Source of the DNA: Entoloma clypeatum
Lineage: Eukaryota > Basidiomycota > Agaricomycetes > Agaricales > Entolomataceae
Direction: 5' to 3'
Assembly: GCA_963565915.1 (NCBI GenBank)
Contig: OY751487.1
Coordinates: forward strand, 2,480,001-2,544,000
DNA: 64,000 nt
Shown here: piece by piece, positions 21,046 to 31,967 of the stretch
Position numbering within the stretch: the first letter of the stretch is position 1
How the letters are laid out: the number at the start of each line of letters is the position of its first letter
Position numbers and translations under genes: made by a program
Notes under the pieces: model-generated
What the model was told of the DNA's origin: nothing
What the model saw: only the letters and a program-made list of their open reading frames with translations
The model's database searches: none

Positions 21046-22353
21046 CACTAGCACTAAGCAGACCCTCAAACAGTACTTGCAGATATTCTGTGACTACCAA
21101 CGGGACAACTGGTCTGCTCTCCTTCCAATTGCAGAGTTCACGTACAACAATGCACCTAGTGCTACCACTGGCATATCTAGTGTTTTGAAGTCAAGTTAAT
21201 TGGTCCAAAATGCTTTAACTTGACTTTAACTGGTTAAAAAGTTTCCAGAAAAGTCTCAGGTTTAACCTTAACTGCAATTAACCAGTTAAAAAAAACAACA
21301 AGTTTAAAAAGTTTTAACCTTAACTTAACTTAACTTAACCACAATCAACCAGTTAATTGTTTTAACTTCATATATTTTCACTCATTTTGTGGTTTTTTTC
21401 ATATCTCCAGAGTGATATTCAAGGTTTTAAACAACATTTTAATCATGATTATGTTACAAATGGCCTGATCTGAATACTTTTGTAACATTTTACAACAATT
21501 CAGACCTTATTTCTTTAACCTGAAATTAACTGGTTAAGAGTTTTTTCAAACTTGGCTTAATTTAACTTCAACTGCAGTTATTTGCAGTTAAAGTTAACTG
21601 TGGTTGAGTTAATTGATGGTTAAATGTGTCAAAGTTAAGTTAAGTTAATGTTAAGTTGAAGTTATATAACTTGACTTTAAAACACTAGGCATATCTCCCT
21701 TCTTTGCTAACAAGGATTACCATCCGAACATCACTGTTCACCCGGAATGTGACCTTGTCTCTTTCCAAGCCTGATCCTTCGTGACCGACTTAGACAAACT
21801 TCACCAAGAACTGAAATCTACCATCTCCGATGCTCAACAACACTTCCAAAAGTTCCCCAACAATAATTGGATCGCAGCTCCGATGTTCTCTGTCAGACAA
21901 CAGGTTTTCATCAAAGCACAGTTCTTCCACACAACACACCCATTCAAGAAACTTTCAGAGAAGTACTTGGAACCATATGAGATCATTGCACAACCTGGCA
22001 CACACTCCTTTACCCTCCAACTCCCCAACACATTCTGCGGTGTTCACCCTATCTACCATATCTCCATGCTTGAACCCGCAACTCCGAACACCATTCCGAA
22101 TCGGACCCAACCTCTGCCTCCTCTGATTGACATTGACGGAGAACTGGAGTACGAGATTGCTGAAATTGTTGACTCAAAGATTGACCGACGACATAGCTGC
22201 AAGCTACTATATTTCGTCTGTTGGTTAAGATATGAAAACACTGATGAACAATTCTTTTGGCTACCAGCCAATGAACTGGAAAATGCCCCCAAGCTTGTCT
22301 CTGACTTTCATTCTGCTTATCCAGACAAACTGGGTCCGCTCACATCACTCTGA
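21046..22353 (+). pseudogene. Ty3 integrase C-terminal half and chromodomain, E-like family
   Basis: In-frame similarity to the pol at 51510-53984: KQTLKQYLQIFCDYQ, AEFTYNNAPSATTGIS, then after the MITE PFFANKDYHP. The main stretch is from 21781, with KKLSEKYLEPYEII, GVHPIYHISMLEP, and chromodomain ELEYEIAEIVD ... LYFVCWLRYE, ending GPLTSL. A TGA lies at about 21773. It is interrupted by the MITE 21178-21687. It is more diverged than the other E-family copies and lacks everything upstream of the integrase tail. Confidence 0.85.
21178..21687 (+). mobile_element. hAT-type MITE family 2, complete copy
   Basis: 510 bp with inverted termini TAGTGTTTTGAAGTCAAG and CTTGACTTTAAAACACTA (one mismatch). 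Exact 8-bp duplications GGCATATC lie at 21170-21177 and 21688-21695. Removing it restores the integrase reading frame. The body is full of TTAACTTGACTTTAACTGG motifs and AACTTAACTTAACTT runs. Confidence 0.9.
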
Positions 22354-22379
22354 AACAAGAAAACAAGTACTATTACTAT

Positions 22380-22688
22380 CTATTCAGTATGTTGTTTCTT
22401 GTTTGATGGACCCTCCTTCTTGTCCGACTTCTCCACATCCGATATATCCATGTCGGAGTCCTCTGACAGCTCCAGCAACTCCAACCTTTTTCTATTCACA
22501 ATGTCCTTCCTTATCCTCCATGCAATCCTCCTTTCCAATTTCAATTCATGTGTCTCCTCTGCCGTGTCCATCTCCAACTCCGACTCCGACTCCGACTCCT
22601 CCGGCAACTTGGGTTGATACTCGGTGTTCACTGAGTCTTCAACTGCTGTTAGCAGTTGCCTCACCTGCCTCATCTCTGCCAATATCAT
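22380..22688 (-). pseudogene. antisense accessory ORF, C-terminal part, E-like family
   Basis: A 102-codon open frame points back towards the pol that ends at 22353, the same position and orientation as the antisense Zn2Cys6 ORFs at 7209-7825 and 54050-54908. The protein has a helical start (MRQVRQLLTAVED), an acidic Ser/Glu tract, a basic helical segment (KLERRIAWRIRKDIVNRKRLELL) and a Lys-rich end. The zinc cluster is not present; the upstream side runs into a MITE fragment at 22751. The assignment rests on position and composition. Confidence 0.5.
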
Positions 22689-22750
22689 CTTAGGACACCC
22701 AAGATGGTGTCCTCCAACATCTTTTTCTTTCCCTTATTGACTTTCACCAC

Positions 22751-22880
22751 TAGTGTTGCTGTGGCTTGGCTTGGCTTGGCTCCAAAAGCCTTGGCTTTTG
22801 ATGGGCTCAGCTCCGATGATCAGCTGAGCCAAGAATTTTGGCTCAGCTCTGCTTACAAGTGGCTTCAAACCGGCTCTGTC
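22751..22880 (+). mobile_element. hAT-type MITE family 3, 5' fragment
   Basis: Starts TAGTGTTGCTGTGGCTTGGC, complementary to the 3' end at 25235-25253. Rich in GGCTTGGCT and AGCTGAGCC palindromes. It is truncated into minisatellite. Confidence 0.5.
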
Positions 22881-22884
22881 TGAC

Positions 22885-23060
22885 CCCACAGCCTCCTCTC
22901 AGTCGTGCCCAACAGCCTCCTCACATGTCCAACAACCTCCACTGATACCCAACAACCGCCTCACATGTCCAACAGCCTCCTACAATGCCTAACCGCCTCC
23001 ACTTGACTCCAACGGTCGCTTCTCATGCCCAACAACATCCACTGATGCCCAGTGGCATCA
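22885..23060 (+). repeat. 20-bp minisatellite
   Basis: Degenerate CCCAACAGCCTCCTCTCATG units. From 23061 to 23479 I see nothing recognisable. Confidence 0.75.
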
Positions 23061-23479
23061 TCAGGAAAAAGTCTAGAGCAATATGCACTGCTGCCAGGGT
23101 CTGTAGCCACCGTAGCTGTCACCATCACTCAGTAGATCACAATATCCATGCATAGCATCAGATAGCACATGCTCGGAACTCCATATCTACTAATAGATCA
23201 TTATTTTTTGGAGGAGTTTTTTTATACTTCCTCTGAATGCAAAATATGTTGAATTGCTAATGATGTAAAATGCTCACCAGATTCCCAAGGTGCTTTGCCA
23301 TAATCTTCACTCTTCACAACTGATCCAACAATCTTTTTGTTTGAAGTCATTTCAAACTCAGCCAGATCTCACTGAAGTGAAAAATTTCTTAGGTAACGAC
23401 ACTGATTTTGTTCTCTGCCCACCACAGTCCACCACCTACAAACTCTCCTCGCTGCCCTCGACAGCTATGGCTCCATAAC

Positions 23480-23745
23480 AGCATCCCTCGTGCTCAATGG
23501 CCATCCATCGTGGCCCATGGCCGCCTCTCGTGTCCAACAGCCATCCCTGACGCCCAACTGCTGTCCCTTGCTCCCAACGTGCCCAACGGCCATCCCTCAT
23601 GCCCCATGGCCATCCCTCACGCCCAACTACCATCCCTGGTGCACAACGGCTGCCTCTCATGCCCAACTACTGTCCCTTGCTCCTGACGTGCCCAACGGCT
23701 GTCCCTGACGTCCAACTGCCGTCCCTTGCTCCCAAGAATGAGTAT
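23480..23745 (+). repeat. 20-bp minisatellite
   Basis: Units such as CCCAACGGCCATCCCTCATG, partly in a higher-order pattern with CTGACGCCCAACTGCCGTCC. Confidence 0.75.
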
Positions 23746-24439
23746 CTATCATGGTAATATAAGTACTTGTAAATTCATTAGACTACAAGTTGCTTTGTAT
23801 CACTAGAAAATATGCAATATATATGTTTTTTTTTGTTCACTACTGGATTAGATGTGACACAATTAAGTGTTCCGATGTCTTAATAGCACCCATAGCTCTC
23901 GTAGACGAAGAGCTATGGGGAGCTATGGGGAGCTATAATAGCTTGGCAGGTGGCTATGTGAACTGAATAACAGAGACTTGTCTACGAAGCAACATGATCT
24001 ATGTAGCACTATGGCTGCTCCATAGACAAGTTATTTTTTCCTGATGATCCCCTTGTGCCCAACGGCTGCCCCTTGTGTTCAACCCCTGTTATGATTGCTC
24101 TTATCTTATCCTAATATCTAATCTCATCTTTATCTTATCTCTTTATCTTATCTCATCTTATCCTATCTCTTGATCTTATCCTATGTTATCTGAAACCTTT
24201 ATCTTATCCAACCTCATGTTAGACACACATTATTCTAGAACAAGTCTTATTTACTGTGCACCTCATTTATGCCTCATGGTATTTACATATATAAGTAGCC
24301 TACTTTCCTTTGTATTCTGTAGCTTGTTCTCTTGAGATCCCATGTGGGTCAATAGTCAGCATCGCTCCTTTGTCTTGATGGCATCGTATCCCCTCTCCTT
24401 GCGTGTTTTATGTTTGGGCCTGTGGATGTAGTCGTCAGA
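23746..24439. other. non-coding stretch with a TTATC-rich simple repeat
   Basis: 24085-24215 is a loose TTATC/TCTTATCTCATC simple repeat. It is followed by a TATATAAG box near 24290 and TTTGTATTCTGTAGC. The block from TGTTATGATT (24089) looks like the start of a solo LTR, but I could not find a matching end. No gene. Confidence 0.45.
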
Positions 24440-24720
24440 CTCACATGTCGCCTCAACAACCCCCTCCTCTCAACCCCAACAACCTGCAGGCGTGCCCCGT
24501 GGCCTCCTCGGTTGCAAAACAGCTGCCTCTCATGCCCAATGGCCTTCTCTCGACCCCAATGACCTCCAGGCATGCCCAATGGATGCCTCTCGTGCCGAAC
24601 CCCATCCTCTCAACCCCAATGGCCTCCTCTCAACCCCAACAATCTCCACTCACGCCTGGTGGTGTCCCCTCCTGCCCAACTGCCTCCTCACATGCCTAAC
24701 CACCTCCACTCAATGCCTAA
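24440..24720 (+). repeat. 20-bp minisatellite
   Basis: Units of the CCCCAATGGCCTCCTCTCAA type in tandem. It ends at the MITE at 24722. Confidence 0.75.
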
Positions 24721-24721
24721 C

Positions 24722-25004
24722 TAGTGTTTAAGGGTTCGGTCCAGTCTGGTTTTTTGATCCAAAAAGGATAGGACTGGAGACCAGACCGGTCTTTTGTGGT
24801 ACTCAAAAGGAAAAAAAAACCAGACTGAACTGCTATAAACCAGTCTTGGTTGACCCACATGGTGAGACCGAACTGGTTTGAGCCAGTTTAAACTGGTCTG
24901 CAACAAAAAATCAGCCGCAGTAGGTATACTCACCTACCGTGGTGTTTTTTTGAGTTTTTTTTTATGTATTTGATGATCTTTTGACATGAAATAAAATTCC
25001 AAAA
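24722..25004 (+). mobile_element. hAT-type MITE family 1, 5' part
   Basis: Starts TAGTGTTTAAGGGTTCGGTC and follows the copy at 9713 closely, including the first CCGCAGTAGG hairpin module. It breaks into minisatellite after AAAATTCCAAAAATGG. Confidence 0.8.
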
Positions 25005-25087
25005 ATGGCCTCCCTGTGCCCAAAGCCTCCTCACGTGCCCAACAGCCACCTCTCATACCCAACCCCATCCTCTCGACCCCAATGGCC
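25005..25087 (+). repeat. 20-bp minisatellite, short
   Basis: About four units (GTGCCCAACAGCCACCTCTC and variants), between two MITE fragments. Confidence 0.6.
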
Positions 25088-25253
25088 TCACTAGTATTAT
25101 ATTTTAATTTACACATACCAGGCTCGAGCGGCTCCCGAGCTGGAGCCAGAGCTTTGTCAGCATGGGAAAAGCTGGTGGCGTGGCTTGTGTGGCTTCGGCT
25201 CCCTGATAGCTCGGCTCTGGCTTGAGCCGGCTCAGAGCCCAAGCCATGGCAAC
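25088..25253 (+). mobile_element. hAT-type MITE family 3, 3' part
   Basis: GGCTTGGCT/GAGCC-rich sequence ending AAGCCATGGCAACACTA, the inverse of the start at 22751. It borders the 3' side of the Zn2Cys6 ORF. Confidence 0.5.
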
Positions 25254-25291
25254 ACTATTCATCACTCTCTTCACTTTCTTCACCTCCGACT

Positions 25292-25677
25292 TTACCTCAA
25301 CTCTCTGACCTCGCATTTCTTCTTGTTCTTGATGCACCCATTGCACGATGACTTGTTCTGGTTTCTAAAAACAAAAGGTTAAAATAGAAAAGATGAACCA
25401 AAAGAAGAACTTACTCATCATGCTCGCACTCAATGCCTTTCATCACACACCTCGTGCAAGCTCCGAGTCCGACCCCGGCTCCTGACCCCTCTCTGACCAT
25501 CACAGTAACCTCCTCCACCTTCCTCTTCTTCATTGCCTTCTTCGTCTTCTCTGCCTGCGGCTCCCCTGACCCCTTACTGCCCGACATGCCTTGCACAGTG
25601 GCCACCTCATCGGCCCTCTTCTGAGCTGCCAGCTCTGACTTGTAAGTAGTTATTGGGACTTCGCATTTAGATACCAA
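25292..25677 (-). pseudogene. Zn2Cys6 ORF with intron through the cluster, 5'-incomplete
   Basis: Exon 1 (25415 upwards, open to 25677) carries a Lys-rich stretch (KTKKAMKKRKVEE) and then the first half-cluster CTRCVMKGIEC. A 50-nt intron follows (25365-25414, GTAAGT...TTTTTAG with a TTTTAAC branch-like motif). Exon 2 (25292-25364) continues in frame with CNGCIKNKKKC and stops at 25292-25294. Spliced, the six cysteines have spacing 2-6-10-2-6, the same as in the E-family antisense ORF at 54050-54908. No ATG opens exon 1 at 25677, so the 5' end is missing. There is no pol next to it; it may be a displaced relative of the transposon ORF or of a host family that the transposon captured. Confidence 0.6.
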
Positions 25678-26095
25678 CTGACAGTCTGGTAATCTATGAT
25701 AAATGGATAAAAGACTTGTAAGTAGTTATCGGGACTTCACATTTAGATACCAACTGACCACGGCTGTCAGTCTGTGGATGCTGGTAGGTTTCATCATTGA
25801 TAACATCCATTATCTGCGCTGATACTAACAGGTGCGCTGCATCATTCTGTTGCGCTCTTTTTCTAGATAATCACCCTGGCACGTCTGGTACATTTCACCA
25901 TCGATAGTCATTCTGCCGGGCTCATCGCCTTGGCATTTCTGGTAGGTCTCACCACCGATAATGTCCCTTATCTGCGCTGATACTAACAGGTGCACTGCAT
26001 CATTCTGTTGCGCTCTTTTACTAGATAATCACCCTGGCACCTCTGGTACATTTCGCCATTGATAATGTCCCTTATCTGCACTGAGACTAACCAGC
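25635..26095 (+). repeat. two local tandem duplications
   Basis: A block beginning GACTTGTAAGTAGTTATTGG (25635) repeats at about 25711. A longer block including ATCTGCGCTGATACTAACAG repeats with a period of about 159 bp (25812 and 25971). No gene. 26096-26520 is AT-rich and unrecognised. Confidence 0.65.
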
Positions 26096-26520
26096 GAGTC
26101 TCGCCATTCTTTTACCAGTTATAACCACTCATCATTATTTTTTATTAATATCACAATATGATCCATTTAACTAATTCTTGCAAAATATGCAATTCCACGG
26201 CACCTGGCCGACTTGGCCAATGAAAACGTCCCAGATCTGGCACTGTCAGCCTATATATAAGAATTGCAGATCTTACTTATATTTTATTTATTATCTGGCC
26301 TTATCTGGCCAGATCATCAGGCCGTCAAAAACCTGATGTTAGATTTGACATAACACCTCCCATCCTCTTTCCAACTCTTAACTTGAGTCCAACCTCCAAT
26401 CCTCTGATCCTCTGATCCTCCAAAGTAAGGACACCAACATATAAGCGAGGGCACAACACACAAGTTGAAGCCAAGTCCTTCCCCCTACGTTGCACATGCA
26501 CCAACCTCCGACCTTCCGAT

Positions 26521-27640
26521 GTGTCCGATGTAGCTCCGATGTTTTGTCAATCAGTACTTAACAAGTTGGTCTTTGCTCTCAAGTACAAGGAGTGGAGTGT
26601 AGAGGGCTGGAAGAGGGTTACCCTGTCATATGAGACAAAAATCAACAGACCCGGGTCAGATGGGAAGCAGTGGGTCTGGAAAAAGAAAGGAGAGGGGTTG
26701 ATTGAAGGAGAGGTGGAGGAAACACTGAAGTTTTGAGGTGGAAACATCATGGTATGGGGCTGTATGGGATGGAATGGAGTTGGGCAACTTGCAGAGGTTG
26801 AGGGAAGGATGGATGGTGATCAGTATGTGGCCATTTCAGAGGGTCACTTGCTGCCCAGCATAGATGAAAGTGGAATTTCTGAAGAGGCAGTAATTTTTAG
26901 CAGGACAATGACTAGTGTTCAAGGGTTCAGTCCAGTCCAGTTTTTTGACCAAAGAATTGATGAACTGGAGACTGGCAGTTCATTTTTTTTTCTCAAAGTC
27001 TGACAAAACTGGACTGGACTGGTAAAGACTGGTTTAAACCAGTTTAAACTGGTAAAATCCTCAACCATTTATAAACCAACCAAAAGCCTGTTTTTTCCAA
27101 TCAGAAACTTGTAAATATACTCAATTTGTTAGCAATAACATGTTTCTCAAGCATTTTGGATATAAACTCTTGTAAAAATGATTGAAAGCTGTATAAAAGA
27201 ACATCTTTGGCCATAAAAGTACAGTTTTTGAATGAATATATGGTCAAAAACTGGAACCAGTTCATATTTTTCAGACCCAAAACTAGAACTGGGGGTGAAC
27301 CAGTCCAATTTTTTTTCCAAATTTGGAGAGACTGGAGACTGGTTGAGCTCAAAATCAGTGAGACCTGAACTGCCAGTTCAGGTCTCTTCCAGTCCAGTCC
27401 AGTTCAGGTTCATTTTCCAGTTCATAAGACTGAACCCTCAAACACTAACAATGACCCCAAGCACATGTGCAAGAAGGCTAAAAACTGGATGGAGGAGCAA
27501 GGAATTGTGGTTCTGTATTGGCCTTCATAGTCTCCAGATATAAAGATGCAACAGAGCAGGTGGAATGACTATTGGCACCCAGAGAAAGGATGTTTTTCTT
27601 GTGAAAAAAGAAAATAGGGTGCATGTTGAATTTACAACAT
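26521..27640 (+). pseudogene. old Tc1 transposase remnant (T4), interrupted by a MITE
   Basis: 26550-26900 encodes a diverged T1-like transposase on the plus strand (KYKEWSVEGWKRV, GSDGKQWVWKKKGEGLIE, NIMVWGCMGW, EGRMDGDQYV) with a stop near 26735. The MITE 26913-27447 interrupts it just before the second Asp motif. The protein resumes at about 27456 (PKHMCKKAKNWMEEQG) and fades near 27545. 27556-27640 matches the transposase N-terminus in the opposite direction, so the end is rearranged. Confidence 0.75.
26913..27447 (+). mobile_element. hAT-type MITE family 1 variant, complete copy
   Basis: 535 bp, termini TAGTGTTCAAGGGTTCAGTC and GACTGAACCCTCAAACACTA, exact 8-bp duplications ACAATGAC at 26905-26912 and 27448-27455. 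Contains GGTTTAAACCAGTTTAAACTGG-type palindromes. Inserted in T4. Confidence 0.92.
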
Positions 27641-28264
27641 CCTGAGGGCATTTTGATGGCTTAAATACCTTCAGTTCAGGTCCAAGGTAGCATCACTATA
27701 GCAACTATTTGTCACTCATTGGTTGCTATCACTGGAGGCATTGGCTTCTATATTCCATGAGCATATGCAAAATAAATCTGAAACAAATAAGTATTTTATT
27801 TTGCCATTAATCCAGGGCATAAAAGGGAAAACAAATTCACTATGTGATCATCATAAGTTTCGTCATGTGTTCTGGGCTCAAATATCTGGTTTGAACATCT
27901 TCTGTTCATGGAATATATGGTGAAACAGACTAAAAATATATTCACAATAGGAAGGAAGCACAAATTGTGAAACAAATAGTGAAACTTTTTTCAAAAATGA
28001 GTCAGATGTATATTAGAAAAATTCTTTATGATATATGCTGCAGTCAAAGAGGAATCATGTTTGAAATGTGGTCCATAGTGTGTTTCTCCATTTGCACTGT
28101 GCAAATGCAGTAATCATATTTGAAAATAGATCCTTGATATGTGATCATACTGGCAGAAAAAACATGGGTCATATTTTTATTGGCACCCCAGTTTGCTCCT
28201 GGAACATATTGTGAAGTAAACAGTGAGTCGGTTTGCAGAGTCACATGACTTTTGATCATCCAAT
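27641..28264. other. no recognised feature
   Basis: AT-rich, short open frames only. Confidence 0.4.
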
Positions 28265-29049
28265 GCCTCATGACCCTTGTGAAGGACCTCCACTCGCGCC
28301 CAACGGCTGCCCCACATGCTCAATGGCCGCCTCTCATGGCCAACAGCCTCCACTCGCTCCTCACGGCTGCCCCTCATTCCCAACAGCCTCCACTGGTGCG
28401 CAACAGCCGCCCCTCATGCCCAACAGCATCCACTGATGCCCCACAGCTGTCTCTCATCCCAACGGTCGCCCCTCATCACCAACAGCCTGCCCTCATGCCC
28501 AACAGCCTCCACTTGTGCCCAACGGCCATCTCTCATCACCAACGGCCTCCCCTCATGCCCAACAGCTGTCTCTCAACACCAACGGCCTCTCCTCATCCCC
28601 AACAGCCTCCACTCATGTCCAACGGCCATCTCTTATCACCAATGGCCTCCCCTCATCCCCCAACGGCCTTTCTTTGTGCCCAACGGCCTCCTTCATACCC
28701 AACAGCCGTGTCTCATGCCTAACAGCCCCCACTCGCATATGACGGCCCCCAACCATGCCCAACAGCCCCCACTCATGCCCAGTGGCTGTATCTCGCACCC
28801 AACGGACTCCCTTTGTGCCCAACAGCCGTGTCTCATGCCGACCAGCCACCACACTTGTGTATAACGGCCCCCACTAATGCCCTCCTCACCTACTTAATGG
28901 CTGTCTTGCATGTGCAACACCCTCTTCTCGTATCCAACAGCCACTGGCACCAATTCAGCACCCGCCCCCACCATAGCACACCCTCTCACCTGCAAATGCA
29001 AGCTGGGGATAGCATAAGTAATTAATTAATTATATAGTTTTAATATATA

Positions 29050-30630
29050 CAGTGCCTCACAAAACTAATTAAATGTTTGCTACTTTGTGAATACCTTCAA
29101 AATAACTTTGCAAATAATGCCAATCAAAAGAAGGTATTGGTACCTGGTTAAAAGCCCTGCTTCAGGACTCTCGGAATCTGCAATAATTACGTAATTCCCA
29201 TAAGAAATGATCAATATATGATCAAATTACTCCAGGGACTCATTGAATCAGTTTTGTGAGTATGTACAATAGATACAGTATTTTATACTTTAGTACTTGG
29301 TATTACCCCCCTTAGCTTTGATTACTGCCTCTACCCTTCTTGGCATACTTTCTATCAGATTTTGACACACTTCTGGCTCTATATTATTCCACACCTCTGC
29401 TGCTCTGTCCCAAATCTCCCAGACTCCCTTGGGTGGTGTTGGATATTCATTCAACTTCCTTTTAATATGAACCCAGAGGTGTTCAATAGGATTGAGGTCT
29501 GGGGACTGTGCAGGCCAATCCAGCAGAGCAATATTCTTGCTGTCCATCCATTTTTTGGCCTTCTTGGAGGTGTGCTTGGGGTCATTGTCCTGCTGAAAAA
29601 TGATCTCCTCTTCAGAGATTCCACTCTCCTCCATGCTGGGCAGCAAATTGTCCTCCAAAATGGACACATACTGATCAGCATCCATCCTCCCCGCAAGTCT
29701 CCCCACACCTTCCCAACCCATACAACCCCAAACCATAATATTTCCTCCCCCAAACTTGACTGTGCCCTGAACCTCTCTTTCAATAAGCCCCTCACCCTTC
29801 TTTTTCCAGACCCATTCCTTGCCATCTGACCCAAACCTGTTGATTTTGGTCTCATCTGGCCAAATGACCCTCTTCCAGTCCTCCACTGTCCATTCCCTGT
29901 GCTTCATAGCAAATGCCAACCGCCTCTTCCGATGTATGGCCTTTAAGAAAGGTCTTTTCTTCTTTGTTACAGCCTTGAATTCATGTTTTCTGAGAACCCT
30001 TCTCACAGTTTCTGGGGAGACAGGATTGGAGATGACAGTGTTAATGTGTTTGGTAGCCTGCACAGCATTGGAGGCTCTCCCTGAGGTGATTTGTGAAAGT
30101 ATGTTTCGTGTGTTGGTGGGAGAAAGCTTGGATGGACGGAAGATTCTGAAGCACTCTGGAGACAGTTGGTTGGCTGACACCCAGGTTAGAGGCAATATGA
30201 CGAGTGGAGTGACCATTGGAGGTCAGAGAAAGAATGTTTTCCTTGTGGAAAGAGGAGATAGGGCGCATGATTAATTATGGAGGCTGTTGAGGTTGGATTC
30301 TTCTTATACAACTTTCCTTGACAACCCATCAGAGTTCTATTCAAGTTCCATCAGTAAGTCATGACAACTGGTTACCATACAACCAGTGAAGCATTTGATT
30401 CTGATAATTGCCATAGATACTCATAAAACTGATTTAATGAGTTGCTGATTTAATTTAATCATATCTCCATGGATTCTGATCTAAATCATATGATTCCTTT
30501 ATATTCTGAAAGCCCTGAAGTAGGGCTTTCAATTATATACCAAAGGTTTAATTCAATTGGTATTCTTTGCAGAGTTATCTTGAAGGTATTCAAAAAGCAA
30601 CAAACATTGAATCAGTTTTGTGAGGCACTG
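29050..30630 (-). mobile_element. Tc1/mariner element T2
   Basis: 1581 bp, TA duplications at 29048-29049 and 30631-30632, same length and almost the same sequence as T1. The left outer repeat has CTAATTAAATG where T1 has CTGATTCAATG. Confidence 0.93.
29290..30268 (-). pseudogene. Tc1-type DD34E transposase of T2, frameshifted
   Basis: Same layout as T1: N-terminal HTH frame 30041-30268 (SSFHK here, SSSHK in T1) and catalytic frame 29290 to about 30140 with WPDETK, QQDNDPKH and NPIEHLW. It shares T1's 29-bp and 9-bp deletions and differs from T1 by only a few substitutions. Confidence 0.9.
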
Positions 30631-30740
30631 TATAATGTCCACAAAACCCACTTGGGCATCTGTACCTGCTGGGTATCAATCCATGGGTCATGGGTCACTT
30701 CCCATATGGCTATGAGTATGGGATGGAAGGCCTCCCTTCA

Positions 30741-31967
30741 CACCCAACAGAGGGGCGTTGGATAGTCCAAAAGGCATAACAAGCCATTCAAACGATCCAT
30801 AACGAGTGTGGAAAGCGGTTTTCCATTCATCTCTGTCGGCAATGCGGACAAGATGATATGCATGCCGGAGATCGAGAGTGGTATAAACACGCGCTTTTCT
30901 GGCAGTGGAAAGGAGGTCGGAGATGAGCGGAAGAGGGTATCGATCCTTCTTGGTAACTTTGTTCAGGCCCCGATAGTCGACGCACAGGCGGAGGGAACCG
31001 TCCTTCTTTCAAACAAAGAGGACCGGAGCACCGTGCGGAGAGCGAGAGGGGCGAATGAAACCAATGGCCAAATGTTCATCTATGAAGCTTCGCAGGGCAG
31101 ATAGTTCGGATTGTGAAATGGAGTACATAGGGCCAATAGGGGGAGTCGATCCGTCTTCTAACTCGATGCGGAGGTCATACAGATGATGCGGAGCGAGGGC
31201 GTCTGCTTTTGTCTTGCTAAAAACATCGGCAAAATCGTGATATTCCTCTGGGATATGGGAGAGGTCCGGAGGTTCCTCGGACATAGAAACAGATTGGGCG
31301 GAGATCGTGTGGTCGGAGAGGTGAATTCGGAAGGATTGGGCACCCGGAAGTTTGCAAGCGCGCACAAATGCGGCTGCATTTATCAATGCAATATTCGGGA
31401 CAATGTCCGGAGTAGCAGCGGGTGTGCCGGAGTCGGAGGTCGGAGTATCAGGAGAGGTCTGCCGAGGTAGCAGAGCTGACCTGGCAGAAGACGTCAAGGT
31501 CGGAGACTCCTTCAAGAGCTGTGGACGGAAAGTAATACTGCCCAATACCCAGTCAATCATAGGATTGTAGCGGGTGAGCCAGTTGTATCCAAGAACCATA
31601 GAACAGGAGGAATTGAGCGGAGTCACGTAGGCTGTAATGGCCATATATTCACCGGAGGAAAAGTATACAGGGAGATCAACTGCCTGAGTAATGACGGAGT
31701 TGGACGTTCCATCAAATAATTTAAGTTCGATCGGAGGTATGGAGGTGAAAGGGAGTTTATAGGATGAAGCATAATGGGAGTCAATAAAACAATGAGTAGA
31801 GCCGGAGTCCACAAGGGCGGCTATCGGAGAAGAATCGGAGATAAGCGGAGATGTAAGTCGGACACGGAGGGAATTGGGATCAGAAAGAGCGGAAGCGTTG
31901 AGTAGAGCGGTAGTACGGATGGGTTCAACGCAGTCCTCAGGCTGTACAGAGTCCTGTGGACTGCCCG
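30741..31967 (-). pseudogene. protease and partial RT of element E
   Basis: The frame is −1 relative to gag. It contains the aspartic protease motif DSGSTHCFID (near 31800) and MVLGYNWLTRYNP. The RT entry region follows (IPEEYHDFADVFSK, then FIRPSRSPHGAPVLFV), with a TGA at 31009-31011 where a CGA codon would fit, then [13 protein letters not shown] and onwards to [13 protein letters not shown] at 30741. No YxDD is present because the break precedes it. Confidence 0.75.

Larger units (their letters stand above)
28265..30740 (+). mobile_element. M element copy, minisatellite-bearing, split by T2
   Basis: 28265-28975 is the longest 20-bp minisatellite of the window (about 35 units). It is followed by the M-specific sequence TAATTATATAGTTTTAATATA. 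At the TA 29048-29049 the Tc1 element T2 is inserted. M resumes at 30631 with TAATGTCCACAAAACC. The uninterrupted copy at 50414-51071 reads straight through the same point, proving the empty site. The right end is lost where a Ty3 fragment begins at about 30741. Confidence 0.8.

Noticed and set aside
24089..24360. Possible solo LTR beginning TGTTATGATT with a TATATAAG box
   Set aside because: No matching CA end or target duplication was found.
28252..28864. Overlapping frames of 156-182 codons rich in Pro/Asn/Thr/Ser
   Set aside because: By-product of the 20-bp minisatellite, which leaves every plus frame open.
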